Shown: piece after piece, positions 14,201 to 23,265 of the stretch | How the letters are laid out: each line of letters starts with the position of its first letter | Numbering within the stretch: position 1 is the first letter of the stretch | Assembly (NCBI GenBank): GCA_033980235.1 | Contig: CM067059.1 | Span: 16,254,100-16,318,099 of the forward strand | Source: Diadema setosum | Lineage: Eukaryota > Echinodermata > Echinoidea > Diadematoida > Diadematidae | Reading direction: 5' to 3' | Length of the DNA stretch: 64,000 nt | Notes under the pieces: model-generated | Database searches by the model: none | Told to the model about the DNA's origin: nothing | The model's input: only the letters and a program-made list of their open reading frames with translations | Program-made: the position numbers and the translations under genes

Positions 14201-17200
14201 AGTGTTTGGGCACCCGTCAGGACCCAGGAGTCTCTACCCATAGGAGTATCTGCACCTTCCCTTGTGGCAGTCAGTCCCTATGCTGTGGAAGCCACATGGA
14301 TATCACCCACCTCACCCAATGGTATCATCGTATACTACCGTATAGAATATCAGGAGAGACTGAATGACCCAACAGCTACACCACCTATTGTTACGGCTGC
14401 CACGGTTGGAGGAACTGTCCTGCAAACAACCTTCTTTGGTCTTATGCCATTCACAGCCTACCAAGTAAGAATCGTAGCTATTAATAGTGCAGGAGAGACC
14501 AATGGACCCTGGGCACAAGTCACCACGCTAGAGGGTGTTCCTGGAGACGTAGGTCTTTTCAATGTGGAGCAGCAACCAGATGGATTAGCCTTGCTCTTGA
14601 GATGGGATGAGCCGGGTCAACCAAATGGAGACATTATCAACTACCACATCTATGAAGATGAGTACCTTATCACACCTATCTACACAGGTCTTACCAGGGA
14701 GTTCCTCTTCCGGAGATTGACCCCATACACAGAGTATGTGGTGGTTCTTGAGGCATGCACTAATGTCGGGTGTGGGAGGGGCAGTCCTCAAACTGTGAGA
14801 ACAGCTGAGATAGCTCCTGCAAATCAACCAGCCCCAACTCTAGGATTTGTCAACTCTACTGCTGTTGTTTTGAATTGGAAGCCACCTGTAACGCCTAATG
14901 GTGTTATAACTCAGTATGATGTTGTAAGGAGATCAGCAAGGCCCACTACCTCTGGCAGGAGAAGGAGGACCACAGAGGACAGTGCCTTCACTGTCACTGT
15001 CATCATCCACTCTGAGTATGACACAACTGCAGAAGACTACACCTTTGTAGACAGTTCTTTGCAGCCATTCCAGATTTATGAATACCGTATTGAGGCCATA
15101 AATTCCCAGGGGTCAGTGAACAGTGACTGGGTGCAGGTGGAGACGGACCAAGCTGCTCCAGTTGGTTTGGCACCTCCCGCTGTCAGCCACATACTCAATA
15201 CTCCAGGTTCCCTGCTAGTAGGATGGAGTGCTCCAGCTGAAAGTAATGGCATAATCACCGCTTATCGCCTCCAGAGGAATAATAGTGCACCCTTCAGTTT
15301 TGCGCCAGACTTTGGATTCCAATTTACCGATTCTAATCTTCAGGCATACACTGTGTATTCATACACCATCAGCGTCTGCACTCAGGGCGGCTGTACCACG
15401 AGTCAGGCAACACACATACGTACTCTGGAGACTGCCCCCACCAGTGTTGACCCACCAAGACCATTCCCAATTAGTTCTACCCAGATCATGGTCAACTGGA
15501 CATCTCCATCTATTACAAGTGGAGAGATTGTCCAGTACCGTTTGAAAGTGGATGACGAAGTCCGCTATAGTGGCTTAGGGCTTACTACAACTATCAGTGG
15601 TTTAACACCGTTCCAAGAGTATGCCTTTATATTGGAAGCATGTACCTCAGGAGGTTGCACGAACAGCCCCGATGCCCTGGCACGTCCATTTGAAGCAGCA
15701 CCAATTGGAATGAATCCTCCATCGCTGAGGGTGCTTAGCGCCACAGCCATTGAAGCCAGCTGGATGGAACCTCAACAGCCAAATGGGCTCATCACCCGAT
15801 TTGAGCTGCGTCGAGATGGCAAGTTGGTCTACGACGGGGATGCTCAGCGTTACCAAGACTTTGGAGATGGAGGGCTTGGCTTGACACCGGGCCAGCAGTA
15901 TTCCTATGTCATCACAGCATTCAACAGTGTTGGCCGTGCCATCAGTGATGCAGCAGTCATCACAACTTCCTCGTCCTCACCTGCTGGTCTAAGCCCTCCC
16001 ACTGTCACTGCTCTGTCATCTCAAGTCATCCGTGCCATCTGGCAGCCGCCTGCATTTCCAAATGGAGAGATCCAGAACTACACCCTCCTTGTGGATAACT
16101 CTGTGGTGTATTCTGGGAGACTGCTCAGTTTTGATGTCCGCAACTTGGATTTCTACACCATTTACGAGTTTCGTATTGAGGCCTGTACAACTTCAGGCTG
16201 CGCTCTCAGCGACAGTGTAGAGGCCAGAACACTGGAACATGCTCCCAGTGGTCAGGTTGCACCTTCTGTGGAACCCTTGGCTGACAACCTTGGTGTTGCA
16301 AGTGGCATCAGGGCAGTGTGGAATGCACCGGAGAACACTAATGGAATCATCTTAGGATATGAGCTGTACCGCCGGAGTGTTGATCGCTTGACTGGTGCTC
16401 GTTCAGTGCCCATTATGCTCCTCAACACAACACTCAGGTCGTATGTGGATATGGACCCCATTCTGGTACCAGATGAGACATACGAGTACTTGGTGGTGTC
16501 CTTTAACTCCATTGGGGAGACTCCAAGTCCTTGGGCATCAGTCAGAATGCTGGAAGCTCCACCAGAGGTAAGACATTTTTTGCATGCTGATGAAGACCAA
16601 TTTATCATTTATACTTCATTATAAATAGTTGAAATATGTTGAAATGTTTTTGCTGAATTAGCAAGTAATTGTGATAAAGAATGCATATATTACCTTTGTG
16701 AAAGTTTTCAAGAATGATTTGATGAAAGAATTCTTAATGAAAACATTTCACTTTAAATGCAGGATGACATTGATAGCAGTCATAAAAACCTCGACAACAA
16801 TTTATGGCAAGACCAGTAATTTTGTGTGACCATCTCACTGAACTAAATAGGCATAGAAAATCAAATATCATATGTAAATTTAAAGGAGAGTACTGCAACT
16901 AAATTGAGATGGAATATTACCTTCCTGAGAAGAGCATAGTAGCAAGACACAATGTGGGCAGCATACACATCCATCTGCTGCCATGCATATATTCATTATA
17001 ACACTTGCTGATAATGGACTTGCAATATGATGCACCTCTAGGGGCTGCTGCCACCACTTGTGACCGAAGTGGAGGCCACCAGTCTGGCTCTCACCATACG
17101 AGAACCAAGCCAACCCAATGGACTTATACAAAGATACATCATAAGGAGGAACAACACAGAGGTAATGAGAGTGGTCATGTGAACTTCTGTATGCGTGTAG

Positions 17201-20200
17201 ATGTAGACTGATGTAGGTGATTTTAGCTGGGTGGTGCTTGTTCTTGTGCCTGACTAGTATATATAGTGCAGTATAGGTATATGAAGTCACAAGTCTTGTA
17301 GGCTTTGAGACAGCACTGTGTCTTGTGCTGCAATTAGTGCAAATGATATGCAAACATCATGACAAACTTAATCGTTCCAGATGTAATGTTGGATTCAAGA
17401 AGCCTCTCAAGCACCTCGTGTGTTTGGATCGATTTGTTCGAATAATCATCTGCCCTTTGCCTTTCTGAACTCCTTATCTCAAGTTTAATGTGTTTGCCTT
17501 CTTGATGATGTCATGCTTTAAAATGTCTTCAAGCAATTGTATGTGTGTTATCTCAAATTCAGATAAAAACACATTTTTGTAATTTTTCATTTATTTATTT
17601 ATTTTTTTGTTGGGGGGGGGGGAGGATTATGCCAGTTAATTGTTTAAAGAAGGGATACATGACACTGGAAGAGAAATGTATGCCATAGACATATTCAGGT
17701 TTTTCAGATTATCACTAAAGTATCCAGTCTGTTTCGTTTCTCAATATTTTGTCACACTCTTATTGAATCTCCTTGAATATTACAAAAACGTTGATTAGAA
17801 AATTCATTTACTTAAGAATTGTAAAAGGATTAGTTTGTGCGTTTGATAGTCATTCTACTATCATTGACTTGATATCCTGTAGCTTATACAGTCAACTCAG
17901 ACAAGCTACGATGACAGAGATTTGATGCCGTTCACAACGTACTCCTACTCCGTCGAGGCTTGCACCTCTGGAGGATGCACAACCAGTGAGTCTGTTGTCG
18001 TGACAACGCTCCAGATGGACCCAAGTGGTCTCGCGCCACCCACAGTGCTGCAGACAGATAAGACATGGATCTACCTGAGCTGGGACTACCCTACAAACAC
18101 CAATGGCATCATAACAAGGTGAGCTAACTCAGGAATTGATTGATCAATGTAGTGGTGATTCTTATTGATTTATGCCAAGGTACATTTATGATCACGAAAA
18201 CTTGATACATTTGTATGCTGTGTTGAATGGTGCATAATATGATTTTTCTTTTTGCAATTGCTTCATGACATACAACTGTTACTCTGTTAACTGTTTTTAT
18301 TGTACAGAGTGAACAAAGGCTTTGATAGTGTACAAGTGTCTCTGCTATCATTCTTTTATAATATGTATGCAATATGTAGGCCAATATAAGTAAGTACAGT
18401 GCACCATTATAACAAACATGGTTATGACGAAATTCTGGTTACAATGAAGTAAAAATTCAGGCCCCAACATTATCCGCCCTATTATTTTTATTGTTTATTT
18501 GTTTGGTTATAATGAAATTTTGATATAATGAAAGAAAACTGCCTATCCTGAGGACTTCATTATAACAGGAGTCCATTGTATATAAATGTATGTATTTATG
18601 ACTTGTATGTATCTGTCAAGCTCTGATAGCTTCATTAGTGAAATCCATGTCTGCTTGCTTCCAGGTTTGATCTGCTGATCCGGCGGGGATGTCCCCTCAC
18701 CACACAGCCGTTTGAGCAGACCTGCCCTACAGCAGAGTACGATGCAATCCCCAAGGACCTCTCCCTGTCTCACAATGCCTCTGGCCTCACTCCATACACC
18801 AGATATGACTTTGCTGTGGTTGCTTACAATAACATTGGAGAGGTGCAGTCATCTTCCACGCAGGAGAACACACAGCCAGCTTGTAAGTATATTTAGCCTA
18901 AAGAGAAAGGGATAAACAGAGCAGTAGCATAATGTCAATTTGATGCAAGTCAGACTAATTGTAGGGTTTGTTTACCAAAAACTTGACAAGCAGTAGTTTG
19001 ATTGTTTCTTTATTACCTCCGCCAAGGGAGGTTATGTTTTCATTACCGTTTGTTTGTTTGTTTGTTTGTTTGTTTGTCCCTGTGCAAAATAACTCAAAAA
19101 GTTGTGAAAGGATTTGGATGAAACTTACAGGAAAGGTTGAGAATGACACAAGAATCAGATGGTTAAATTTTGATAGTGATCCGGGAATTTTCATGGATTT
19201 TATGAAAGATTTTTGATACTTTGGCAGGTAGGGTCAATGAACTTGGGAGGTCAAGCTGCACATTTTTGAAGTTTTCATGTGTGCACTAAAGTGCGTGCCC
19301 TAGTTTCTGCTAGGGCAAGGCGCACCGCGCAGCTGAGGGTTTACGATGTAACAAATGCTTCTATATTGGGAAATCGGGCACTTTTCAGCATGTATATATA
19401 TGGGTGGATATCCATGATCTCTATGGAAGAACAAGATCATTGGTGGAAATTAGCTGCGTGGTGGAGGTCTGTGCTCTCAGAGTGCTTCTCTAGTTTTTAC
19501 TGTAGCACAGAGGAATAAGAACACACTGATGGGGATTACTCCCGTGATTACCACTACTTTGTGAGAAAGAGTTTGTACTACTGCCATCTTCTAGCCTTCT
19601 TTCCACTGTTAATCTTGAAGAGTGACTCACATGTACCTTCTCCCCACAGTACCAGTGTATGTGTCTGGCATCAAGCCATCCATCACAAGTAACACCAACA
19701 ACAGTCTGATCACAGTGGGCTGGGCACAGAGCTTTGTCCTCAACAGCATGCTGCGGGAGTACATCCTGGTGGAGAATGGTGACACTGTCTACAGTGGGAT
19801 AGCAACCACAGTCACCAGACCCCTCAAGGATATGGGTGAGTGGGGGGAATAATAGTGCACCAGTCTTCTTTCAGAATGCTCATTCTCTAATTTGACTCAT
19901 GAACCTGTCTGATTGAGCTTTTCACAAGTGTCACGCCAAATAACAGGAAAGAGAAGCAAATTATAATTCTTTAAAATAGATCACAACCAATATGGGAAAT
20001 CAGCAAATTTGTGACGAAGTGTGAATAGCACAATGTTTTACCTAAGACTACAAAAGTGGGACAATTCAACTTATCTACATAATTCGTATGTTTTCCTTTT
20101 TCTTGCTGTTTTTGTTTTTGTTTTTTTACAGAGGATGCAAAAAAAAATCACCCTTTGCTCTGTGTCTAGTGTTTTAGGATGATCTTAATATCAATTGTAA

Positions 20201-23200
20201 TGCATGAGATGCTTTCCTTTTAATTCATGATTTGAACTTGTCCTAGTAAGAAGTTTGAATCATGTATCTTTCATTGTCTGATGTCTCCTGCAGAGTATGA
20301 ATTCACAGTGACCTGTGTGACCTCAACAGGAAGTGTCTCCTATCCAACGGTCATCTATCAGCCACCGAGTAAGTTCTAGTAGTCATTCATACAGCAGCCC
20401 ATTTCAAACACATCTTGGTATCGAAAGGAAATCCACTTCTCCATCTGGAGTAGATGTAATTCAAGATGAAAAAATCTAAATATTTACTATTTTTAACATG
20501 GATCGTTACTTATTCATGCATTTAAAATCCTTCTGAACCTTAAAAGATAATATGTGATATGATAACAATGGAGATAGCTCTAAGTTTTTTTATCTATGGC
20601 ACTTTTTTTGTGTGTATGCATACATGTTTGTATACATTTGTGTATGTGTTATTTGTGTGTGTATATGCCTTCTGGAAAAGATGTATGTCTCATCTTTGTG
20701 TTATTGTGTTTATATTGGTAATAATTGACCATTTATCATTGCATCTTTATGCATAATATGAACTTCATGAGGTGTGCATAGTGCAAGTAGTTAAAGTTGT
20801 TCACTGTTGAAGCCCCAGTAAATACGTTGAAGCAGTATCTTGATTTATTGTAAAACACAATATTTTTGCGATTTGGAGCCGATGGACTTTTTTGCGGCAT
20901 GAAATTTTCGCAAGTTGCCTCTAACATTCAATGCGTATAGTGTAGACAAGAACTTTCACATGCATTTTAATTTAGTGAATCTTGACTCTCGCGAAATTCG
21001 CAAAATTAAAATACATGCGAACATTCCTTGTTTTACAGTATGCTGAATCCCTATGAGGAAGACAAGCTTGCTCAATGAACAGTTGTGTTGCTCAGTTCCT
21101 ATTCAGAGTTTCTAAAGGGAGTTTCTTAATACCATGTGTTGTCTTTGAGACATATTCTTAGCCCAGAGAATGGTATATTGCACAAAGAACAAGACGAAGG
21201 CTTGTTGAAGTGGTCCCCATGGCACACCTACTAGAAATGGGCATTGAATACCAGTCCCTCGTGGTTCATTCCAGTCACTTGCTTCTTGTGTGCAACCAGT
21301 ATGCATAGGCTAAATATGTTGTGCCTGTAACTGTCCCTCCAGCCACAGGAGGCCAGCTCCCCACCCAGCAGACTCCCTGGTACTCCTCTGTTTGGTTCAT
21401 TGCCATCATGGTCCTGGTGGGAGTGGTCATCATCTTCGTTATCATCGCCGTCCTCCTCAGCCGGTCGGGTACCCGCAAGCCATACGCCAGGGAGAGACAG
21501 CCCCTACCACCTCGCCAGAGGAAGGCCCACAACTTTACCTTCTCCTCCATGCTGCCCCGCTACCCAGAGTCTGAGAGCATTCTGGTGAGTGTCAGTGTGC
21601 CTAAAAAACAGAAATCTAAATAAGATATTTTTCATATCTTTGGCGGAGAACCAGGAGGGTGTTATTGGAATTGGGGGGGGGGGGGGGGTATTGAGTTATT
21701 GGATTCATATTGTAGAATTCAGTCTCTACATTATGGTGTCAATTTTGAATTATTTTCATTTTTTAGTAAAATGTTCAAAATCAAAACCACAAGGGCTCTG
21801 TTTTACCTGATATTTGGAACAATGCTTATAAATCTACCCACTTTTGATTCATTAAACTTTTTATTTCAGGAAAGCCAAGGACAAAATATCATGTGTTCAT
21901 TTGGCTTCAAAAAAAAAAGAAGAAATCTAATTGTTGATGTATCCATTTTATTTGGGGTCTGTGCCTTTCATGTATGATGGTACCTGTTGTAAGGTTATCA
22001 TTCAAATTATATACATTCAGTTTCTTCAATGCACTTGCTGACTTCCATATTTCTTTCCCTCTCTATCCCCTGCCTCCCGATTCCTACTTCTCCTTCATCT
22101 GCGCAGGATCCCATTCCCCAGGCAATCAGCCGCCAGTCTAGCATGCACAGTCTGCACAACACCTATTACAACCCCAGCTTCCCCGCACCCTCCCCACCCC
22201 GCCCCACCAGCCGCACATCAGAGATCATGGAGAAGAACTCCCTGAAGTACCTGGATGAGGAGGAAGGGGTGGCTGCCTGGGACAACCCATCCCCCTTGCC
22301 TCCCAAGATGGACTCAGGCTTGGTCAGCATGGTAAGCTGCAGGCACAGCCTACCCTTCCTCATTGCTATCGGTGTATACTTATTGAATTGAAGATACTTG
22401 AAATGGATCTAGACAGTCAAGTTAACTTGGTTGAAGAAGAGATACAGAAAAAGGGGTTTGGTTAAATCTAATAGAAGCAAAAACATATTCCTGTCAATTC
22501 AAGGCAAGGTGTGTGATGGTCTTTTTATCATTTGCATGTTTTTTTTTTTGGTTTTGTTTTGTTTTTGTTTTTGTTTTTTGCTTTGAAATCTCCCCCAAGA
22601 GAGGCATGTTAAGGTAAATAATGTGAAGTGTATCCCAGAGCAAAGTGAATCTACATACTGTGAGGTGAAGCCACACTAACCTTTGTATTAATACTAATTG
22701 ATTACTCTGCTCAAATCCACGGGCAAAATCTCTCTTTTTAAAGAAAAGGGTATGTGAAACAGACTGATAAGAAACAAGCCATGTATGGTACAAAAGGGGA
22801 CACCCACAGCTTCCATTTAAAAGAGACTTCGGTGGTGAATTTGAGGAGGACAATCGAATAGCCTTTATTCAACATTAACTATGGCTGCCATGTAAACATG
22901 GCGTTCACTACTGAACATTCAAATTATTGAGCACAATTTACTGTCTTGCTTTATTCAAAATTTTTCAATCTTCAATGTGTTTTTTGCCTCCATGCTGTTT
23001 AACTGACTAAATGCAGCTGAAGTATGAGGCATCTGAGAGATGTAAGATAGGTCAGTAGAGCCAAACAATAACCTGTATCTACTTCCCAATGGAAAGTAAA
23101 GTAAAAAGACTAAAGTGAAAAGATAAGACCCAGATTATTTTATAACACCTTTTTGTCAAAATCTTTCTCTATTATTCACAGTATGACGATGATGCCATGA

Positions 23201-23265
23201 CACATGCGAGTCAACCCTACAGCTACACCAAGGAGCAAACCATGTTCACTGACACACATTTATGA
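1..23265 (+). CDS. USH2A: Usherin (USH2A) orthologue, 3' portion, C-terminal ~2,230 residues
   Basis: Usherin is a giant extracellular-matrix-like membrane protein of photoreceptor and hair-cell links; its C-terminal DTHL motif binds PDZ scaffolds (known for the vertebrate family). Joining GT-AG exons gives one open frame: 1-43, 833-1035, 1586-1794, 2885-2984, 3567-3852, 4408-4467, (4651-4665 optional), 6931-7118, 7542-7753, 9266-9426, 10064-10261, 10726-10880, 11538-11739, 12668-12775, 13395-16567, 17042-17161, 17883-18118, 18665-18882, 19650-19835, 20294-20368, 21343-21584, 22107-22331, 23182-23265. Intron phases match at every junction. Order seen: FN3 domains, one FN3 interrupted by a Cys-Cys-rich insert, FN3 repeats with the PNG signature, a single transmembrane helix, and a proline-rich tail ending FTDTHL and TGA. 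About 18 complete FN3 domains are present. The 5' exons (in the family: LamG, laminin N-terminal and EGF-like domains, more FN3) are off the left edge. The FN3-TM-DTHL layout makes the identification strong. Confidence 0.93.
2049..2172. repeat. Imperfect inverted repeat with tRNA B-box-like core
   Basis: The left arm AGCCTTGGATTTGAACCC followed by ATGTCACCTTCTACT is mirrored near 2140-2170 by AGTAGATGACATGTCTTCAA and ATCCCAGGC. On the - strand the left arm reads GGTTCAAATCC, which fits the pol III B box of tRNA-derived SINEs. It lies in the usherin intron 1795-2884. Confidence 0.4.
2236..2276. repeat. (CAAAA)n simple repeat in usherin intron
   Basis: Repeated CAAAA/CAAAAA units. A similar tract lies at 3118-3160, also within an intron. 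Confidence 0.85.
2885..9426 (+). CDS. USH2A: Usherin Cys-rich (galaxin-like, di-cysteine) insert, exons 2885-2984 to 9266-9426
   Basis: Exons 2885-2984, 3567-3852, 4408-4467, 6931-7118, 7542-7753 and 9266-9426 encode about 335 residues that are not FN3. The sequence contains 14 adjacent Cys-Cys pairs (7 in exon 3567-3852, 1 in 4408-4467, 4 in 6931-7118, 2 in 7542-7753) in units such as GQICCPD, DACCAGVPYD, GPQICCAGEFYD and GNVCCGTEYV. Cysteine-rich flanks precede (CGYLECRRSENVCGGQC) and follow (CGIGTVC, CDFDTNTHTC). The pattern resembles the di-cysteine repeats of galaxin-type proteins. A Cys-rich insert between FN3 domains is known in usherin; the galaxin link is my inference. The block begins in phase 2, ends in phase 1, and is likely held by disulfides in the extracellular space. 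Confidence 0.88.
4651..4665 (+). CDS. USH2A: Candidate 15-nt usherin microexon
   Basis: A long pyrimidine tract ending CTCTCCACAG is followed by GGAGCATAGTGCAAG and then a GTAAAA donor. It enters and leaves in phase 1, as do the flanking exons 4408-4467 and 6931-7118, so including it adds five residues (GSIVQ) without shifting the frame. Skipping it is equally frame-neutral, so it may be constitutive, alternative or spurious. Confidence 0.5.
5464..5595. mobile_element. 132-bp element with perfect 19-bp inverted ends
   Basis: TTCTGGTGACTTCTCAGGA at 5464-5482 is the exact reverse complement of 5577-5595. It lies inside the long usherin intron between the exons ending 4467 and starting 6931. 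No target-site duplication is clear. It is probably a MITE or foldback remnant. Confidence 0.6.
6388..6424. repeat. Perfect 18-bp-arm hairpin
   Basis: Positions 6388-6405 (CCAGGGAGGTGGAAGAGT) are the exact reverse complement of 6407-6424, separated by one base. A smaller palindrome, TGACGTACGTCA, sits just upstream at 6374-6385. It lies in an usherin intron, in a stretch that is locally more GC-rich than its surroundings. Confidence 0.8.
6635..6646 (+). CDS. USH2A: Candidate 12-nt usherin microexon
   Basis: TATGTCTCTCCAG precedes TGACTGAAGCAT, which is followed by a GTAAGC donor. It enters and leaves in phase 1, fits between 4408-4467 (or 4651-4665) and 6931-7118, and would add four residues. 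Short matches of this kind arise by chance, so support is limited to the splice signals and the phase. Confidence 0.27.
8651..9207. mobile_element. Tc1/mariner-type MITE, 557 bp, TA target duplication
   Basis: The ends are CAGTCAAACCTG at 8651 and its reverse complement ending at 9207, each flanked by TA (8649-8650 and 9208-9209). The motif GCGGCCACCTGTCTATAGCG recurs directly and inverted near both ends. No transposase is encoded. It lies in the usherin intron 7754-9265. Confidence 0.8.
10064..12775 (+). CDS. USH2A: Usherin exons 10064-10261, 10726-10880, 11538-11739, 12668-12775: FN3 domains after the insert
   Basis: Exon 10064-10261 completes the split FN3 (LSPYTRYEYLVSAFNAAG) and opens the next (PLQPNG at its 3' end). 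Exon 10726-10880 continues it (IIVTYTLTRGD.. YTLGACTRVGC). Exon 11538-11739 closes that domain and opens another (LTNGVIQEYSILQTG). Exon 12668-12775 closes it (YEYTLRACTSAGC.. QAPPEG). Each FN3 here is encoded by two or three exons. The donors at 10262, 11740 and 12776 interrupt in phase 1, while that at 10881 is phase 0. Confidence 0.9.
11755..11855. mobile_element. Short TIR element (about 100 bp) in usherin intron
   Basis: The left end TTTTAACCCGTTGAAGACTA and the right end CCATCCTTTAAGGGTTGAAC are imperfect inverted repeats. The inner GACTAGTCC and CAGTCCATC also pair partly. It may be a small decayed MITE. Confidence 0.35.
13395..16567 (+). CDS. USH2A: Usherin giant exon encoding 11 consecutive FN3 domains
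   Basis: A single uninterrupted 3,173-bp exon (acceptor TTTACGTAG at 13394, donor GTAAGA at 16568; phase 1 in, phase 0 out) encodes about 1,057 residues. Eleven FN3 modules can be counted from the repeated turn motif (PSRPNGII, PTIPNGII, PAKPNGVI, PTSPNGII, PGQPNGDI, PVTPNGVI, PAESNGII, PSITSGEI, PQQPNGLI, PAFPNGEI, PENTNGII) and from the F-strand consensus (TPYTxYxxxVxACxxxGC). FN3s elsewhere in this gene are split by introns. A basic linker (SGRRRRTTED) in the sixth domain might be a proteolytic site; that is only a guess. Confidence 0.93.
17042..20368 (+). CDS. USH2A: Usherin exons 17042-17161, 17883-18118, 18665-18882, 19650-19835, 20294-20368: last three FN3 domains
   Basis: Exons 17042-17161 and 17883-18118 encode an FN3 (PSQPNGLIQRYIIRR.. 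YSYSVEACTSGGC) and the start of the next (TNTNGIITR). Exon 18665-18882 finishes it and carries a cysteine-bearing insertion (RRGCPLTTQPFEQTCPTAEY). Exons 19650-19835 and 20294-20368 form the membrane-proximal FN3 (EYILVENGDTVYSG.. EYEFTVTCVTSTGS). That one lacks the PNG turn, having VLNSMLREY at the equivalent place. All junction phases agree (0, 2, 1, 1, 1). Confidence 0.9.
18397..18578. mobile_element. Small Tc1/mariner-like MITE, 182 bp
   Basis: The ends CAGTGCACCATTATAAC and the reverse complement of TTATAACAGGAGTCCATTG are imperfect TIRs flanked by TA. The body repeats GGTTATAATGAAATT-like motifs. It lies in the usherin intron 18119-18664. Confidence 0.5.
19013..19496. mobile_element. 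Widespread marine-invertebrate repeat (ACCTCCGCCAAGGGAGG type), ~480 bp
   Basis: It begins TTACCTCCGCCAAGGGAGGT, is followed by GTTTGTTTGTTTG repeats and AATAACTCAAAAAGTTGTGA, and ends GGTGGAGGTCTGTGCTCTCA then GAGTGCTTCTCTAG. I recognise this as a common repeat of marine invertebrate genomes. Its class is not certain to me, and a non-autonomous DNA transposon fits. It lies in the usherin intron 18883-19649. Confidence 0.6.
20848..21038. mobile_element. MITE of the CTGTAAAAC / TTCGCG family, copy 1
   Basis: TTGTAAAAC at the left and GTTTTACAG at the right are flanked by TA. The inner sequence (TTTGGAGCCGATGGACTTTT, TTGCGGCATGAAATTTTCGC, CTCGCGAAATTCGCAAAATT) is closely shared with 60486-60692. 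It lies in the usherin intron 20369-21342. Confidence 0.75.
21343..21584 (+). CDS. USH2A: Usherin exon with the transmembrane helix
   Basis: A short Thr/Gln/Pro stalk (GGQLPTQQTPWYSS) leads into a hydrophobic segment of about 23 residues (WFIAIMVLVGVVIIFVIIAV, then LL). A basic stop-transfer stretch (SRSGTRKPYARERQ) and a proline-rich juxtamembrane region follow. This orients the protein as a single-pass type I membrane protein with FN3 domains outside. The exon ends in phase 0 at a GTGAGT donor. Confidence 0.93.
22107..23265 (+). CDS. USH2A: Usherin cytoplasmic tail exons 22107-22331 and 23182-23265, PDZ ligand DTHL
   Basis: Exon 22107-22331 (75 codons, phase 0 on both sides) encodes a Ser/Pro-rich tail with a conserved-looking acidic stretch (KYLDEEEGVAAWDNPSPLP). 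The last exon, 23182-23265, encodes YDDDAMTHASQPYSYTKEQ, then TMFTDTHL and TGA. DTHL is the class I PDZ-binding end of vertebrate usherin, which binds whirlin, harmonin and similar scaffolds (established knowledge). Its presence suggests the scaffold interaction is retained in this animal. Confidence 0.94.

Noticed and set aside
16880..17353. 157-codon open frame on the - strand
   Set aside because: It overlaps usherin exon 17042-17161 in antisense, and the rest lies in introns with no recognisable protein features.
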